Below are positions 17,837 to 30,300 of a DNA stretch of 64,000 bases, one piece after another. The stretch is from Cucumis sativus (taxonomy: Eukaryota; Streptophyta; Magnoliopsida; Cucurbitales; Cucurbitaceae): assembly GCF_000004075.3 (NCBI RefSeq), contig NC_026657.2, forward strand, positions 248,001 through 312,000, read 5' to 3'. Position 1 is the first letter of the stretch; the number at the start of each line of letters is the position of its first letter. The translations under genes and the position numbers were made by a program. The notes beneath the pieces were generated by a model. The model was not told the DNA's origin. It saw only the letters and a list, made by a program, of their open reading frames with translations, and searched no databases.

Positions 17837-19761
17837 ATGGGGTTGTTGTCTTTATTGGAGGTGGCATCCATGCCCAATATACAACTCCTCCTTATTTCTT
17901 TATTGGGAGCTTTCTTAGCCACTGATTATTGCAACATTCTTCCTCCCCATGCTACAAAGTCTCTTAATAAGGTATCATTATTATTATTTCATTCTATATT
18001 AACTCATTCCATTGTATATATGTATGTATATATATTCTGATTAATTGTTTTGTTATTACTGCATGTGCAGATTGTGTTTGCTGTTTTCACCCCTTGTCTC
18101 ATGTTTGCAAATTTGTCCAAAACGGTCACCTTTCAGGACATTATTTCATTGTAAGTTAATAAACTTTTCCTTTTGTTAAATTTAATATAATATATGAAGC
18201 TATTTAATGTTGATGTATATATAGGTGGTTCATGCCTGTGAATATTGGATTTACGTTCTTATTTGGAGGAATGTTGGGATGGACAATTGTGAAAATTTTG
18301 AAACCAAAGCCATATCTTGAAGGCCTTATCGTTGCTTCATCTGCTACTGGTGAGTGAGATATATAGTCGTCTTAAGAATGGATTAATTAGTGAATTAATA
18401 TATATCATACAAACATACATAGGGAACTTGGGAAACCTTCTTCTGATAATCATCCCAGCCATTTGTGGGGATGAGGGGAATCCTTTTGGGGATCGTGAAA
18501 CCTGTACTTCTCGTGGATTGTCTTATGCATCGTTTTCCATGGCGGTACGTAATTATGAATGTATGTATTATTATTCCTGAAAATGAATGAATGAATTAAA
18601 TTAAAGATTATTATGCATTATTGTATGCAGTTAGGGGGATTTTACATATGGACATACAGTTACCATGTAGTGAAAACATCCTCATTACGCTTCAAACAAC
18701 TTGAAGTTCCACATGATGATTCCCAGTTGCACACTCATCTTCTGCCTCAGAAACCTGATCAAGGACAACCACAAGATTCTTATCTTCCCTCTACCAACAA
18801 CAACACACTCAAATCAGATCAGGTAATTAGTTAATTTAAATTGATCTGATAGGTGATTGGTTTAACTTATTTTTGAATAACTGATCTCTCATGCAGATTG
18901 AATCTCAATTATTATTAGAAGATGGTGGAAGCGTGGTACCCATTTCAGAGAAACAATATTCAGATGATGTGATATCATCAAAAGGATCAAGATTATTAAT
19001 ATTATGGGGTAAATTACAACATTTGCTTCGCTCTATTGTCAAGGAGTTGATGGAGCCACCCACTTTAGGAGCTGTAAGTTTATTACTTACATATATATAT
19101 GTATATTAATTCTCTTTTGATCATCTATTAATACTAAAACTGCAACAAATAAAATGGAATTGTTTTGTTTTGTTTTGTGTAATTAATAAATATAATTAGA
19201 TTGTTGGATTCATTTTTGGAGCGGTGACATGGCTGAGACATTTGGTGATTGGGGAGAGTGCTCCATTGCGAGTAGTCCAGGACGCTGTCAAACTACTGGG
19301 GTAATACTAATATGTATATGATATATATATTATTGTTCTTGGAAATAATTGTTAATGATGAATATATAAGAAAAATGAATGCATGCAGCGATGGAACGAT
19401 CCCAAGCACAACGTTGATCCTGGGCGCCAACCTAAGACAAGGGATACAATCGTCACAAACATCAGTGCAACCAGTGATCATCCTAGCCTTAATCCTCTCT
19501 CGATATGTTGTTCTCCCTGCAATCGGAATAGCCATTGTGAAAGCAGCAATGTGGTTGGGGTTTCTGCCACCGGACCCAATGTACCATTTCTTGTTGATGG
19601 TTCAATACACGCTCCCACCAGCCATGTCCATCGGCATTATGACTGAGCTCTTTGGCGTTGGTCAACAAGAATGCTCTGTTATTATGTTTTGGACATATTC
19701 AGCTGCTCTCCTTGCGCTCGCGCTTTGGTATACACTCTTCATGTGGATTTTATCTACTTAA
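17837..19761 (+). CDS. PIN-LIKES (PILS) auxin carrier, copy a
   Basis: Eight exons: 17837-17971, 18071-18150, 18225-18349, 18423-18544, 18631-18822, 18897-19073, 19200-19300, 19389-19761. They give 434 aa. PILS proteins are ER-membrane carriers that limit nuclear auxin signalling. Visible: N-terminal helices starting MGLLSLLEVA, FTPCLMFANL, WFMPVNIGFTFLFGG, KPKPYLEG, GNLGNLLLIIIPAIC, LSYASFSMA, then a long hydrophilic loop (exons 5-6, rich in Gln, Asp, Ser), and C-terminal helices with GFIFGAVTWLR, GDGTIPSTTLILG, YHFLLMVQYTLPPAM and CSVIMFWTY. All introns are GT-AG. Position suggests orthology to Arabidopsis PILS5 (At2g17500, from memory). First of three paralogues here and the most diverged: it has TELFGVGQQ where the others have TQLFGVGQE, and its hydrophilic loop differs. 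Confidence 0.94.
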
Positions 19762-20369
19762 TTCTTATTTTGATTCCAGATACAAATTATAAGTCGTCCA
19801 ACAAAATAGAAGGGCATTATATTGTGTGTGTGTGTGTGTATATGTTAGAGGGCATGCAAGGCCTACCTATTAATTAATTTGGAGTATGTAATTTGTAGAA
19901 AGTATCTTCTTTTCAGTTTATTTTTACCTTTCCCACAACTTTTTCTATATACCTAAAAGTATTTGATATATACTCTATATCTTCCTTCTCACATCACATC
20001 ATCTTTTCCTTGTCTTATCTTATTACCTATCATTATTAGACTCTCTTACTTGATACTAATTCAGTTCTTAATTATTTCATTCTTTCTTTTATTAAACTAG
20101 TGTAGATAATTAATAATGCTTTTGAATTTGGAGATAATGCTTTACTACCCCAAATATATCATTCTATCGGATTTCATATGTCTGGCTAGGGTTTGGCTTG
20201 CCTTGATCATCAAGGCTAAGCATCTCCTCCTAGACCAACTACATATGTGCCTTGGACATGCTTCATTCACTTTTCGTTAGGGTTGGCCAAGGTAAAGGCC
20301 AAACATATATACATTTTGGACTTTCAACTTGTTTGCTTTGGGCTACGGTCCTATTCTTCTGTTCAAGTT

Positions 20370-20620
20370 AGTTATTGAAAAATTGCAAAGATGACTATTT
20401 TAAGGATATAACAACATTTTTTAAAAATTGCAAATATAGCAAAACTATCACTAATAAACTTGTATCGTTGATAAACTTTATATGGTATATCAGTGATAGA
20501 CCAATATTTGACTTATATCATTGATAGAATTTGACAAATTTTGCTATATTTGTAAATTTTTTAAGATTGTGCTATATACTTAATTAATTTGAATTTAATT
20601 GCTAAATTTGCAACTGTCCC
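20370..20620. mobile_element. MITE-like element with terminal inverted repeats
   Basis: Inverted arms near 20417-20444 and 20538-20565 (left arm core gcaaatatagcaaaa, right arm core ttttgctatatttgt) enclose repeated tatcactgatagac-like words. The outer boundaries are approximate. No transposase is encoded. Diverged relatives may lie near 24951-25060 and 32500-33105. Confidence 0.6.
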
Positions 20621-22337
20621 TTTTTTATTCTCTCCATTTTACTCCGATTCTTATTTTATATCTAGCCATTATACTTTTCCATTTAAAATTATTAACAAAT
20701 GAAAACAACTTCAACCCTAAACTAAAAAGTTTTCCAACACATATATATGAGTAGGAGACTTGCTCTCTTTATCTAGACAAAACACTAAACTTAATTATTC
20801 AACTATACATCATTGTAGAGTAAAGGAGTAAAAGTCTAAAAGTTGGGATCTTGATTTGACACATGCATCTGCTTGTAACTTAAATAGCATACCAATATCT
20901 TCAATGTTTCGATAATTGAAAAGACTATAATATTGTTAAATAATTGAGGTATATGATAATACACCAAAAGATTTTGTTTGATTTTTTTTAAAAATAATAG
21001 ATTTTTTATCAACTACCTTTAAAAGAGATTTTTATAAATATTAAGTTATCGTTTAAAAAAAAATTCTCAAAAATTCTCAAAGTTTTTTACCTAAGTGATT
21101 TCATGTTTGTTTAGGATTTACTTCGATCTTGTATTTTTTAGGTTAAATTTAATTTGGTCTTAGAGCAATTTTTGGAGGTTGGATATGCATGTGACATGTC
21201 TCACTAACTATTTTGTTAGAAAAAATACGTTTAGGTCAGAGCTAAACTTATAAATCAGGAATAAGGGCTTCAACATATATTAACTTTCTCGCTCATTTTT
21301 CATGACTCAACTCTGGTTGTTCTTTTTACCTTGCACTCAATTCATATTTTATATCAATACTTAGTTTTCATTTCAAAATCACAAATAAAATAATAATAAA
21401 GATTCCAAACCCTAACTAATAAAAGTTTTCCTAACATGTTAGAATATCTGCGTTCTTGCTGGACAAACACTATAATCAACTTCTTCAAAGTTGGTTTTTG
21501 TACCGTAAACTAGCAAAAACTTTGAATAGAAGATCTTTGATTCAACACATCTATGTCCATCTTCGAATTACTTGAATATAATGTCAATATCTTGAGAATA
21601 TGTTTCTAAAATTGAAAATACTCTGAGATCAATAAAGTGAGAACAAAAATAGAAGAGAAAAAATGGTTGGAAACATATGAAGAAAACTCTCTCTTTAAAT
21701 ATTTAATTAAGAAAATTTATCTTAAATATAATTCATAAGATGTCTTTTTAACATTTATTAGTAATGGATGGAGCTAGTTTATCCACGTCTATTAACATAT
21801 ATCCATGTTATTTTACTATATTTGCTAATATTTTCCTTTATTTTGTTATATTAAAAACAACCTTAATTAATAATTTACAAATTACATTTAATTGATAATG
21901 GCATATTATGTAAATAAGTAAAATAAAGATTAGACAAAAGTATAAAAAAGATACATATGCATATGCATATATGTATGAACATAGTCAGCTTTAATTTAAT
22001 ATATGATGTAGTTGAGTTCAACTTGAAGAGTTTGAGTAGGCATAGCATATGACACACCTTTACAACTACTCCAAGGGACAACAATATAGCGACACAGGTG
22101 CGATTTGGGTACATTAATTGATAAATAATAACAATAAGATATCTTTGTTTATTTAAAAGAAGAAAAAGAAAGAGATGGATTGATCATGGATGGAACCAAA
22201 TGCAAACAAAACTCTGTGAAAGAGAAAAAAAATAATAAAAGACCAAAATAATATATATGTTTGTTCTATTGCAAGGAAGGCTCTACTATCTTTTTAAGTC
22301 TTCTGTGTAATATTACAGTATTAAATAACACATATTC

Positions 22338-22373
22338 TCTTCTTCTTCTTCTTCTCTTCTTCTTCTTCTTCTT
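22338..22373 (+). repeat. (CTT)n microsatellite in the PILS b leader
   Basis: An interrupted CTT/TCTT tract lies about 80-110 bp before the PILS b start codon. Confidence 0.85.
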
Positions 22374-22449
22374 GAATCTTCTGCCCTTTCTTTTTCTCAT
22401 GATCTTAATTGGGATTTGGAATTTGCAAAAAAGGAAAGAAATTAATTAG

Positions 22450-24571
22450 ATGGGTTTGTTGTCACTATTGGAGGTGGCTTTCATTCCCAATTTGCAAGTC
22501 CTTCTGATGTGTTCAGTGGGAGCTTTTTTAGCCACTGATTACTCTAATCTTCTTCCTGCACATGCTAGAATCTCTCTCAACAAGGCATTTTATTTTCACC
22601 CTTTTTCCATTAGTATTAACAATTTCTTTTTTCTTTCCCATTTCAAACACTGATTTCCTTCTTTTATGGCAGATCGTGTTTGCTGTTTTCACTCCTTGTC
22701 TCATGTTTGCAAATTTGGCCAAAACAGTCACCTTTCAAGACATTGTTTCATGGTAAGTATATAACATTTCAATTAATATATATATATATATAACATGCTC
22801 TTTTTCATTTCTCTCATTAATTTATTAACTTCAACTATAATCTATGTATAGGTGGTTCATGCCACTGAATATTGCTTTTACCTTTCTATTTGGAGGGCTT
22901 TTGGGGTGGATTGTTATCAAACTTTTGAAACCAAAGCCATATCTTGAAGGCCTTGTCATGGCAGTCTCTTCCACTGGTTGCTATGTATTTATTTGTTTAT
23001 TAAGTTTGAGCTGCTTTGGGGCTAATTTAGCAAATGTGTTCTATATTTTAATTTCTTCATTGATTAGGGAACTTGGGGTACCTTCTTCTCATCATTATTC
23101 CTGCAATTTGTTATGAAAATGGAAGCCCTTTTGGCAACCACAGTACTTGTGCTTCTCTTGGACTCTCCTATGCATCCTTTTCCATGGCGGTAATTCATTT
23201 TCATCTTTCGCCGATATAATACAAATTTAAAAGAAAAATACTTTAGCTGCATTTGGAAACTAATAGGTTGATTTGGTCAAGTTTCAGCTAAGTGGGTTTT
23301 GTCAATGGACATATACTTACCACCTTTTGAAAACCTCCTCCTTGCGGTTGAATGCAATTGAAGAAGCCTCAGGCATTGACCACCTCCATACTCACCTTGT
23401 TAACAAGCAAAATGGTCTTGATTCAATTGAACAGGTAACTACTTAGAAACTTTACACAACTCTCAACAACATCGTTGGAATATCTTGAATATGTTATTTG
23501 TCACTTCAAACAACCAATAACATGATCTTGAAGTCTAAGTTATTTACGCATTTGTCATCTTTGCATCGAGAATTCATATATAAACTTTGTAACTATAGAG
23601 ACACCTCCGTCTTCTAAAAAAAATCCAATAATAAAATTGTTTATTGTTTTTTCATTGGAGGTGGCTGACAAAATATTAGTAAACCACCCACACCCACAGT
23701 ATAGTAAACTACACAGGATGTTTCTTTTATTGCTTTACATTTTCTATTTTCTTTATTTGTCGTTCTTAATAAGATGTTATCTCTCTTCTCTTCTCTTCTC
23801 TTCTCTTCTCTTCTACTTACAGATTGAATCCCAAGAAACAGTGCCCACCAACATATCCTCTTCCATTTGGGCTCAAACACTACAAATTTTGTACACCATT
23901 ATGCAAGAATCAATAACCCCTCCATCCTTAGGAGCAGTAAGTAATAAGTAATATCCCCTGCTTTTGTTCAACAAATAATAAAATATGAATTCCAAGGATT
24001 GAGATAAAGAAATGACGTTTATGATTAGATTGTGGGATTGAGTTTTGGAGCTGTATCATGGCTACAAAATCTAGTAGTTGGGGAGAATGCTCCACTTAGA
24101 GTAATTCAAGACTCCGTTCAACTACTCGGGTATGTGTGTATATCTATATCTATATGCTATGTTCTATGAATGGTCTCATCTTATATTCATTTGTGTGTCT
24201 TGTTCAGAAATGGGACGATTCCTTGCACCCTTCTGATATTAGGTGGCAATCTCATTCAAGGGTTGCGGTCTTCAAAGGTGAAGCTGAGGACAATTTTGGG
24301 AGTGATTGGGGTTCGGTACTTTGCGTTGCCTGCAATTGGAATTTTGGTAGTGAAAACGGCGGACACGTTAGGATTTTTGGCACCGGACCCTCTTTACCAC
24401 TTCTTGTTGATGGTTCAATACACCACGCCACCGGCTATGTCTATTAGCACAATGACTCAGTTGTTTGGCGTTGGTCAAGAGGAATGCTCTGTTATTATGT
24501 TTTGGACTTATTTGATTGCTACCCTTTCTCTTGCTCTTTGGTCTGCACTTTTCATGTGGATCTTGACTTGA
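22450..24571 (+). CDS. PIN-LIKES (PILS) auxin carrier, copy b
   Basis: Eight exons: 22450-22584, 22673-22752, 22852-22976, 23068-23189, 23288-23434, 23823-23936, 24029-24129, 24208-24571. They give 395 aa. Exons 1-4 and 7 have the same lengths as in the other two copies, so intron positions are conserved. Residue landmarks are as in copy a, with WFMPLNIAFTFLFGG, ICYENGSPFGN and MTQLFGVGQEECSVIMFWTY. The cytosolic loop (exons 5-6, 87 codons) is the shortest of the three. Intron 1 has a GC donor (AAG|gcattt) where copies a and c have GT; the next GT would break the frame, so GC-AG splicing is the best model. The donor after exon 3 is a weak gttgct, shared with copy c. Expected role: ER auxin carrier. 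No stop or frameshift interrupts it. Confidence 0.92.
23784..23814 (+). repeat. (TCTTC)n pentanucleotide microsatellite in PILS b intron 5
   Basis: Six or so copies of a tcttc unit lie just before the exon 6 acceptor. They extend its polypyrimidine tract. Confidence 0.85.
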
Positions 24572-26334
24572 TTCAATCTTTTCTTTTCTTTTTAGCTCCT
24601 CATAGAATTAAAGCATTATAGCACATTCAGCCAAGGAAAGGTCTTGACATATTCATTATTGAGATTAGCTATGGGACTTGGGTGTGGATCTTTTGAAGAA
24701 ATGGAGCCACCTCACCCATTTTGTATTATCTTGTTATATTCCAAAGATGAGAGATACAAAATGGAGGATAGTGATCACATGATCTATTAGAGTGTCTCAT
24801 GCCATGTTATGTTGTACTATTTCGAGAGCTGTTTTTCAACATAGTTTCTTTCCTATAAGATATGATGATTTCCCCTCCTCCCACATTTGTTAAACTAAAA
24901 AAAAAAAGTGAAAACAGACATCTTTTATCGATTATACGATAAGTTGACTAAAGCATATACTATCAAAAAGCTACCGACTTTTAAATTTGTTATTCTTACA
25001 ATTTAAAAAATATAGTGACATAGACTATATTATCATAATTTTTTTTACTATTTTTGCAAGCATCGCTTACATCTACATATATATCTAACAACCGTATCTT
25101 CCTTTCCTTTTTCTCCTCAGTAAATAATATAGTTCATAACAGGTTGAGAAACTAGATTTTTCATGGTTTCATGAGTACAACTATTCTCTTCAGACTTCAA
25201 GTCATCTCCAATACTGACTAAAGCATACTTCAACTCATTTAAACACTATTCAAGTTTACCAATAGCCCGATGTTGCTCAGCTGGACAATTATTTTGTCAG
25301 AACCTTGGTAGAAAAGGCAACTTGAATTTTAACTTCCCTGTGAGGGGAGCCCACATATATAAAAGAGCTTTTGTATTACAACCAATTTTTTCAAATAATA
25401 TATTTGTATAGAGAGGACAGCAACAATTGATTTCCTTCTCTGCTAACAACAAATGAACAAATTATGAGATCTGATCCGCCAAAAGAGATCTCTTGAATGC
25501 CAGATTCTCAACAGAATATAGCTACTCGAAATTGAATATTAAAAAAGGTAGCAGAGTTTTACAGCTAATCTGTTTGACAGTCAACATAAGAATAACAGAC
25601 AAAAAAGCTTCAAATACAAGAGCCAAAAAGTCATATTAATAACAAAAATGGAAGCTTTCATTTATATATAGTAAGAGCAATTACACTGCCACAAGAGGAT
25701 AGGGCATAGGGCATCCTCCTCTTAAAGGGGAAAAGAAGATCTAGAGAATACAATCTTTTAATACTAGTTAATCAATAATAACAAAGCTATGAAAAATGAA
25801 GAAAACCAGATGACCAAAAACAAACAAACAAACACTTCACCCTTTCCACAAGTACCAACACAATTGTTTGGAATTTTCTTCAATTTCTTTCAATCCACAA
25901 CTCCTATAAATGAGGACATCATTGAGTAATATATTGATACAACTGTAGTGACCACGAAAACAACCATCTACAGATCTTACCTACAGATACACGGGGATTG
26001 CTTTTTAGTATATTCAGTATATATAATGAAATTAAAACAAAAATGCCTCCTGAAAAACAAGGAGTGTTCGAGTATTCGGTTTATTGTAACCCTCCCTCTC
26101 TTATTTGGACTTCAAGCTCTGTGTCATAAAGAATATCTTTCAACTCTGGAGAATATTCAAACACATAATATAAAATTTACAATTGGTCTATCCCAGTTCA
26201 TCGTGAAACAAGACATGCAGGATCAAAAGGAAGACAGATGGAGTAAAGTCCTTTCTATAAGAAAAGTTGCAAGGATCCTACCTCAACTATCAACTTTCTA
26301 TTAGCAGCAACCTTTTACCACATGTCATTTCCAG
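24572..26334. other. Convergent intergenic region between PILS b and the unknown gene
   Basis: Holds the 3' UTRs of the two convergent genes. It is AT-rich with no gene supported. The ORF at 25948-26304 has no recognisable domain. Confidence 0.5.
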
Positions 26335-27462
26335 TCATGACTGCACAACTTTATTTTGTTTGACAGAAAGGGGAGCTTTAAACTCCTGGCATTTCCATAC
26401 TGATGTAGAATCTATTGGCATCACACCTTCGGTAGGGCTATCTACAGAATGTAAAATAACTTTTTCAGATGTGGGAGACCCCCTATTTTGCACAGTCAAG
26501 ATTGGGGAACTTCCATTATTCATATCTTCCTTAAGAGTTGTCTTGTCCCTGAAAGAACAAATACTCAAGGGCAGTTTTTTAAGCTTTACTCTTCCCCTCT
26601 TTTTAATAGTGACACTAATATCATCACACATTTTCTCCTTCTGACTTGTCTCTTCTCCATTATCCGTCAGAGACGGATTGCTCTTCTCATATTTACTAGT
26701 CTTCTCATCAGGTTTGAGCTTGTATACCTCCTGGAAGCTACACTCAGAGTCAACCTCGTTAGGTTTAGCATGCCCATTGCACGTAGTTGTAGGGTCCAAA
26801 TCCTGTGAGATGCCACAATTGGAAACCCTAATTTTCTCAGAGCTCGTTGAGCTTTTCAACTTCTTATGTTTGTGGCTTCTAACATCAGAACCAGATGAAT
26901 TCTTCAAAATTCTAGGGGAGCTGTTTATTGCCCGATGCAATTTGCGGGCTAACTCTTCATCTGTCTTAGTATTCTCAAGAGGTTGATATTTTGTGTACAG
27001 CAACTGAACTGGGACATGTTTCTTCAGCTTGTTCTTTCTTAGATTTATTTCTTTATAAGCTGCTTCTTCAGAAATCGAGGCAACCAAGTCCATGGCACTC
27101 TTTGCAACTGTAACAGCTCGTGCTGCAATCGCAGCCTTCTCTTCAGCTGCTGCCCTAGCAGCCTCTGCAGCCTTCACAGCTGCAGCAGCAGCTGATCTCG
27201 AGGCCTGCACTATTTCCTCAGGTGATAGGTTAGAATTTGAATGAGCACTCAACAGACTGTTAAGCCGTATATTGAATTCAATAGATGTGAAGCCATAAGA
27301 AGGAGAAGGAGGAGGAGAACAAGAGGAGGAGGCAACTGGTGGCAGATTAAAAGTACCATCGCCATCGCCACCTTGCTTTCTCAAGCCAGCAAGAAGACGC
27401 TTTCTTGGAGGTAACAGAACATCGGAATTGAGGTGATTCACGTCACAGATATTGCCCTCCAT
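26335..27462 (-). CDS. Conserved plant protein of unknown function, Ala-rich coiled coil, probably nuclear
   Basis: Single open frame of 375 aa; I do not know a function. The N-terminus MEGNICDVNHL...LLPPRKRLLAGLRKQ looks like a conserved plant block. An Ala-rich helical segment (about 81-130) should form a coiled coil. It is followed by basic RKNKLKKHVPVQLLY (142-156), ELARKLHRAINSSPRI (170-185) and the lysine clusters HKHKKLK (197-203) and KKRGRVKLKK, which suggest nuclear targeting. The second half is Ser/Lys-rich and likely disordered. There is no membrane segment or signal peptide. By position, close to MLH3, it may correspond to At4g35510/At2g17540, which I recall only as unknown or PHD-finger-like; I see no PHD zinc ligands. 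Its start lies only about 250 bp from a repeat element (27713-30300). A leader intron upstream cannot be excluded. Confidence 0.82.
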   Translation of the reverse strand: MEGNICDVNHLNSDVLLPPRKRLLAGLRKQGGDGDGTFNLPPVASSSCSPPPSPSYGFTSIEFNIRLNSLLSAHSNSNLSPEEIVQASRSAAAAAVKAAEAARAAAEEKAAIAARAVTVAKSAMDLVASISEEAAYKEINLRKNKLKKHVPVQLLYTKYQPLENTKTDEELARKLHRAINSSPRILKNSSGSDVRSHKHKKLKSSTSSEKIRVSNCGISQDLDPTTTCNGHAKPNEVDSECSFQEVYKLKPDEKTSKYEKSNPSLTDNGEETSQKEKMCDDISVTIKKRGRVKLKKLPLSICSFRDKTTLKEDMNNGSSPILTVQNRGSPTSEKVILHSVDSPTEGVMPIDSTSVWKCQEFKAPLSVKQNKVVQS

Positions 27463-28536
27463 TCTTCTCCTTCCAAATTATAGCTTTAAACATAAATCGC
27501 TAATGTGTCTCCACACGAACAAAGAACTGAGTAATCATTTACTTCCACTGTAAGATAATCAAAAGAATAGAAAATTATTTTCTATTCTATCACAAATTGG
27601 ACTCCGCACATTCCATCAGACTCTAAGATCAATTAGAAAACTTGACAATTCTAAAATAACATCCAAATGAAACGATTTATTTAGTAGTCAATACTAAAAA
27701 ATTGAATTTGAATGTAACACCCCAAATTTCAACTACAAACTAAGGGCGCATCACCAATATTTAGCCTTTAAGTCTACTAGTACCTATGATGCTTTTAGGG
27801 AAAAAATCGACAACATAACAACATAATTATCAAATTAATTACACAAAAAATATTCACAAATCATAAATCACCTAATATTCAAATTAATTACAAATCCAAA
27901 CAAGAAAACTAATATTCAAAGCGCTTTCTAACTAGATTCAACAAAACTTTCCCAAATGCTAACGAGTTACATAACTAATCAACTTAAGCTAAAGTCAATC
28001 AAACCAATCCTTGAAACAAAATAACTCAACTAAAGTCTATTAGAACTGCCTAGCTCAAGGGCTACTCTAATTCCAACGGTGAGGTCAATATACAGCCAAC
28101 TTTCGTTTATAACCACTGTTCTCAAAACTCTTTATCACATAAACTCAACAAAAGGCACAAATCCAATAACTTATTTCTAAAATATGCCTTATGTCTCACA
28201 TGATAACACCAATCAACGTGAGGAGCATCTAGACATGCTTAGCATGTAGAAACTTTGGCAACTTATACATTTCATTGCAAGCAAGTTATTACAAACTATT
28301 TCTAGATCAAACTATAAAATCCTAAGACAAAAATCCTTTTATGTCCTACCGGAATGGAAAATAAGAACACAAATCACTACAAAACATTCAATCAAAAATT
28401 TGCTGCAAATGGTACATTAAAAATCAGAATCTTAGCAGCAAATATGTTTTCAAAACTAAATGTTTCAACCTGAAACTTTCAAATATTCTTTCAACAAAAC
28501 CAAACCATTCAAATAAGCTTTCAACACCTTTCACGT

Positions 28537-28757
28537 ACTTTTTTATACATATATCTATGAGTGTTCAGGCTAGCACCTCAATCTAATCTCATAGGACAAC
28601 CCACCTAACCCTACAATATTTGGTACCGAGAAAACCTGTGGGATTTTTTAAAAAATAAAATTTTAAGTAGGCGGCCACCATAAATTGAACCCATGACCTC
28701 TTTTAGACCTTTATCAAGGTCATTCCCACTATCTACCACTCGGTCAACTCACGATGA
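28537..28757 (-). mobile_element. tRNA-derived SINE copy 1
   Basis: On the minus strand it reads gttgaccgagtggta (A box-like, 28736-28748), then ggtcatgggttcaat (B box-like, 28684-28698), then a ggtggccgcct core, and a terminal t-to-a-rich tail near 28540. These internal pol III promoter boxes and the A-rich tail are typical of SINEs. It shares its core with copy 2 in the opposite orientation. Confidence 0.75.
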
Positions 28758-28918
28758 TTTACTTCCAGACTTATTATAACACGAATCTTCCAATACTTTC
28801 CAGTACAAAGCTTTTAATTAGTCAATCTTTTCAATCAAACAGAACTTCCAATCAGCTAATACTTTCATACAATAAGAAATTTCAAATGTATGGTAAGAAA
28901 GATGCATAATTGAACCAT

Positions 28919-29110
28919 AATGGATTGACCCGTGGTAAAAAAGAAGACATAATCTCAATAATTAAGTAAGAGGTCATGGGTTCAATTCTTGGTGGCCACC
29001 TACCTAAGAATTAATTTTCTACCAGTTTCTTGACACGCATTTGTTGTAGGTTCAGGCCGGTTGTCAACTAGTCAAGTTGTGTGTAAGACTCACGGATATA
29101 AATAAAAAAA
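28919..29110 (+). mobile_element. tRNA-derived SINE copy 2
   Basis: It has an A box-like ttgacccgtggta at 28925, a B box-like ggtcatgggttcaatt at 28972-28987, a core ggtggccacctacc, and ends ctcacggatataaataaaa at 29110. The family matches copy 1 across the B box and core. Confidence 0.78.
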
Positions 29111-30300
29111 TGCATACTTGAAGTAGCCAATAAATATGGTTACTTATCAGTAACACTAGTCAAATTACTGAAGTGTGAGGTTATATGAGTGCAGCACGCT
29201 CATGAATTTTCATTTCAAAGAACACCAAACCACAAAAATGTGTCTTCTCACGAATAAGCTTTAGTTACAGTCAATTCCAAATTTGCTACAACAAAATACC
29301 CTACAGTCCCTAAAACACAAAAATTATCATATCCCATAACCCTATTTGAAACCTTCAAAAACATTTGAAACAAAACAACGTATTTTCAAATTGCAATTTC
29401 AGACACAAAACTCATCAAACCAAACCATTCATAAATTTCCAGAGGTAAACAAAACCAAAACAGAACCACTTTCAAAATCATCACACTTCTAACTATCATT
29501 CGTAACAATGGTTAGGCGTTAGAACGCAGTTCGAAAACCTAAATCGACACCAAGAGATTTTTCATAAACCTTAATTAATTACTCAAAATTAATCCAAAAC
29601 TACAACCAACAACATTTCACAAGTTCAAAGGTTGATCTAAGAGAATTTTAATGGAGTCCGAACTAATCCTAAATGTGCTCAACCTTGCTGAACCTAGAAA
29701 TTTACCCAAACACAACAGATGAGTCCCAAGAATTTAGAATAACATTCGAACATTTAAATCCAATTCATAAAAAAGAAACTAAAGCGATGATCCTTACCGA
29801 AGCTTACTGGAAATGCTCCGAAACATGCTGGTTGGTGTTCGAAAAAATCCGAACTTGCAGATCTGGACCTTAAACGTTATGGGTACACTAATTTAAAGCC
29901 AATCGGAGTGTGGGTCAATACCAAAGCTCGTCGAACAAGTGAGGAACGCTGCTGTGAAGCTTGGTTGAAGTGGGTCTCGTGTTGCAGGCCAGATTCGTGG
30001 GTGAGATTGCGCAAATATAGGTCCCCGGAGTCTATAAGACGTTGTTGGTCGCGTGGTGGTTCGTTGTTGGCCAAAGGATAAACGTGGGGGAGGGAAGAAG
30101 AATTTCGCCTCTCGTGCACGTCCCGTAGAGAGAGGAGGAAAACGAGCTTGATCCGTGGGTGGAGTCGCTGTAGCTGGTTTGGGGTTTGTGAATGATCACC
30201 GCCGGAGAAGAAGATTGAGCAGGAGGAGGTGTGGTCACCACTCTAGGGTTTCTTTTTTTTCTTTTTTCTTTTTTTTTCCTCCTTTCTTCTTCTTTCATAA

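Larger units (their letters stand above)
19762..22449. other. Intergenic between PILS a and b
   Basis: Contains the 3' region of PILS a with a (TG)n run at 19827-19840, a MITE-like element (listed separately), and the promoter of PILS b. No gene supported. Confidence 0.55.
27713..30300 (-). mobile_element. Non-coding LTR-type or similar repeat carrying two SINE copies
   Basis: Read on the minus strand, the segment begins with a G/C-richer leader (about 30298-29880), contains cgaacacc and gagcatttcc words that I associate with plant LTR elements, and ends in ggggtgttaca at 27713. There is no gag or pol coding, so it may be a solo LTR or a non-autonomous element. The left boundary is well marked by the ...ttaca end; the right boundary is approximate. 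Two SINE insertions are nested inside it. Confidence 0.45.

Noticed and set aside
28684-28987. tRNA genes suggested by GGTTCAATT boxes
   Set aside because: No cloverleaf can be formed around them; the A and B boxes belong to SINEs.
29877-30298. Overlapping minus-strand ORFs of 80 and 88 aa in a G/C-richer patch
   Set aside because: Low complexity and inside a probable repeat leader; no protein family recognised.
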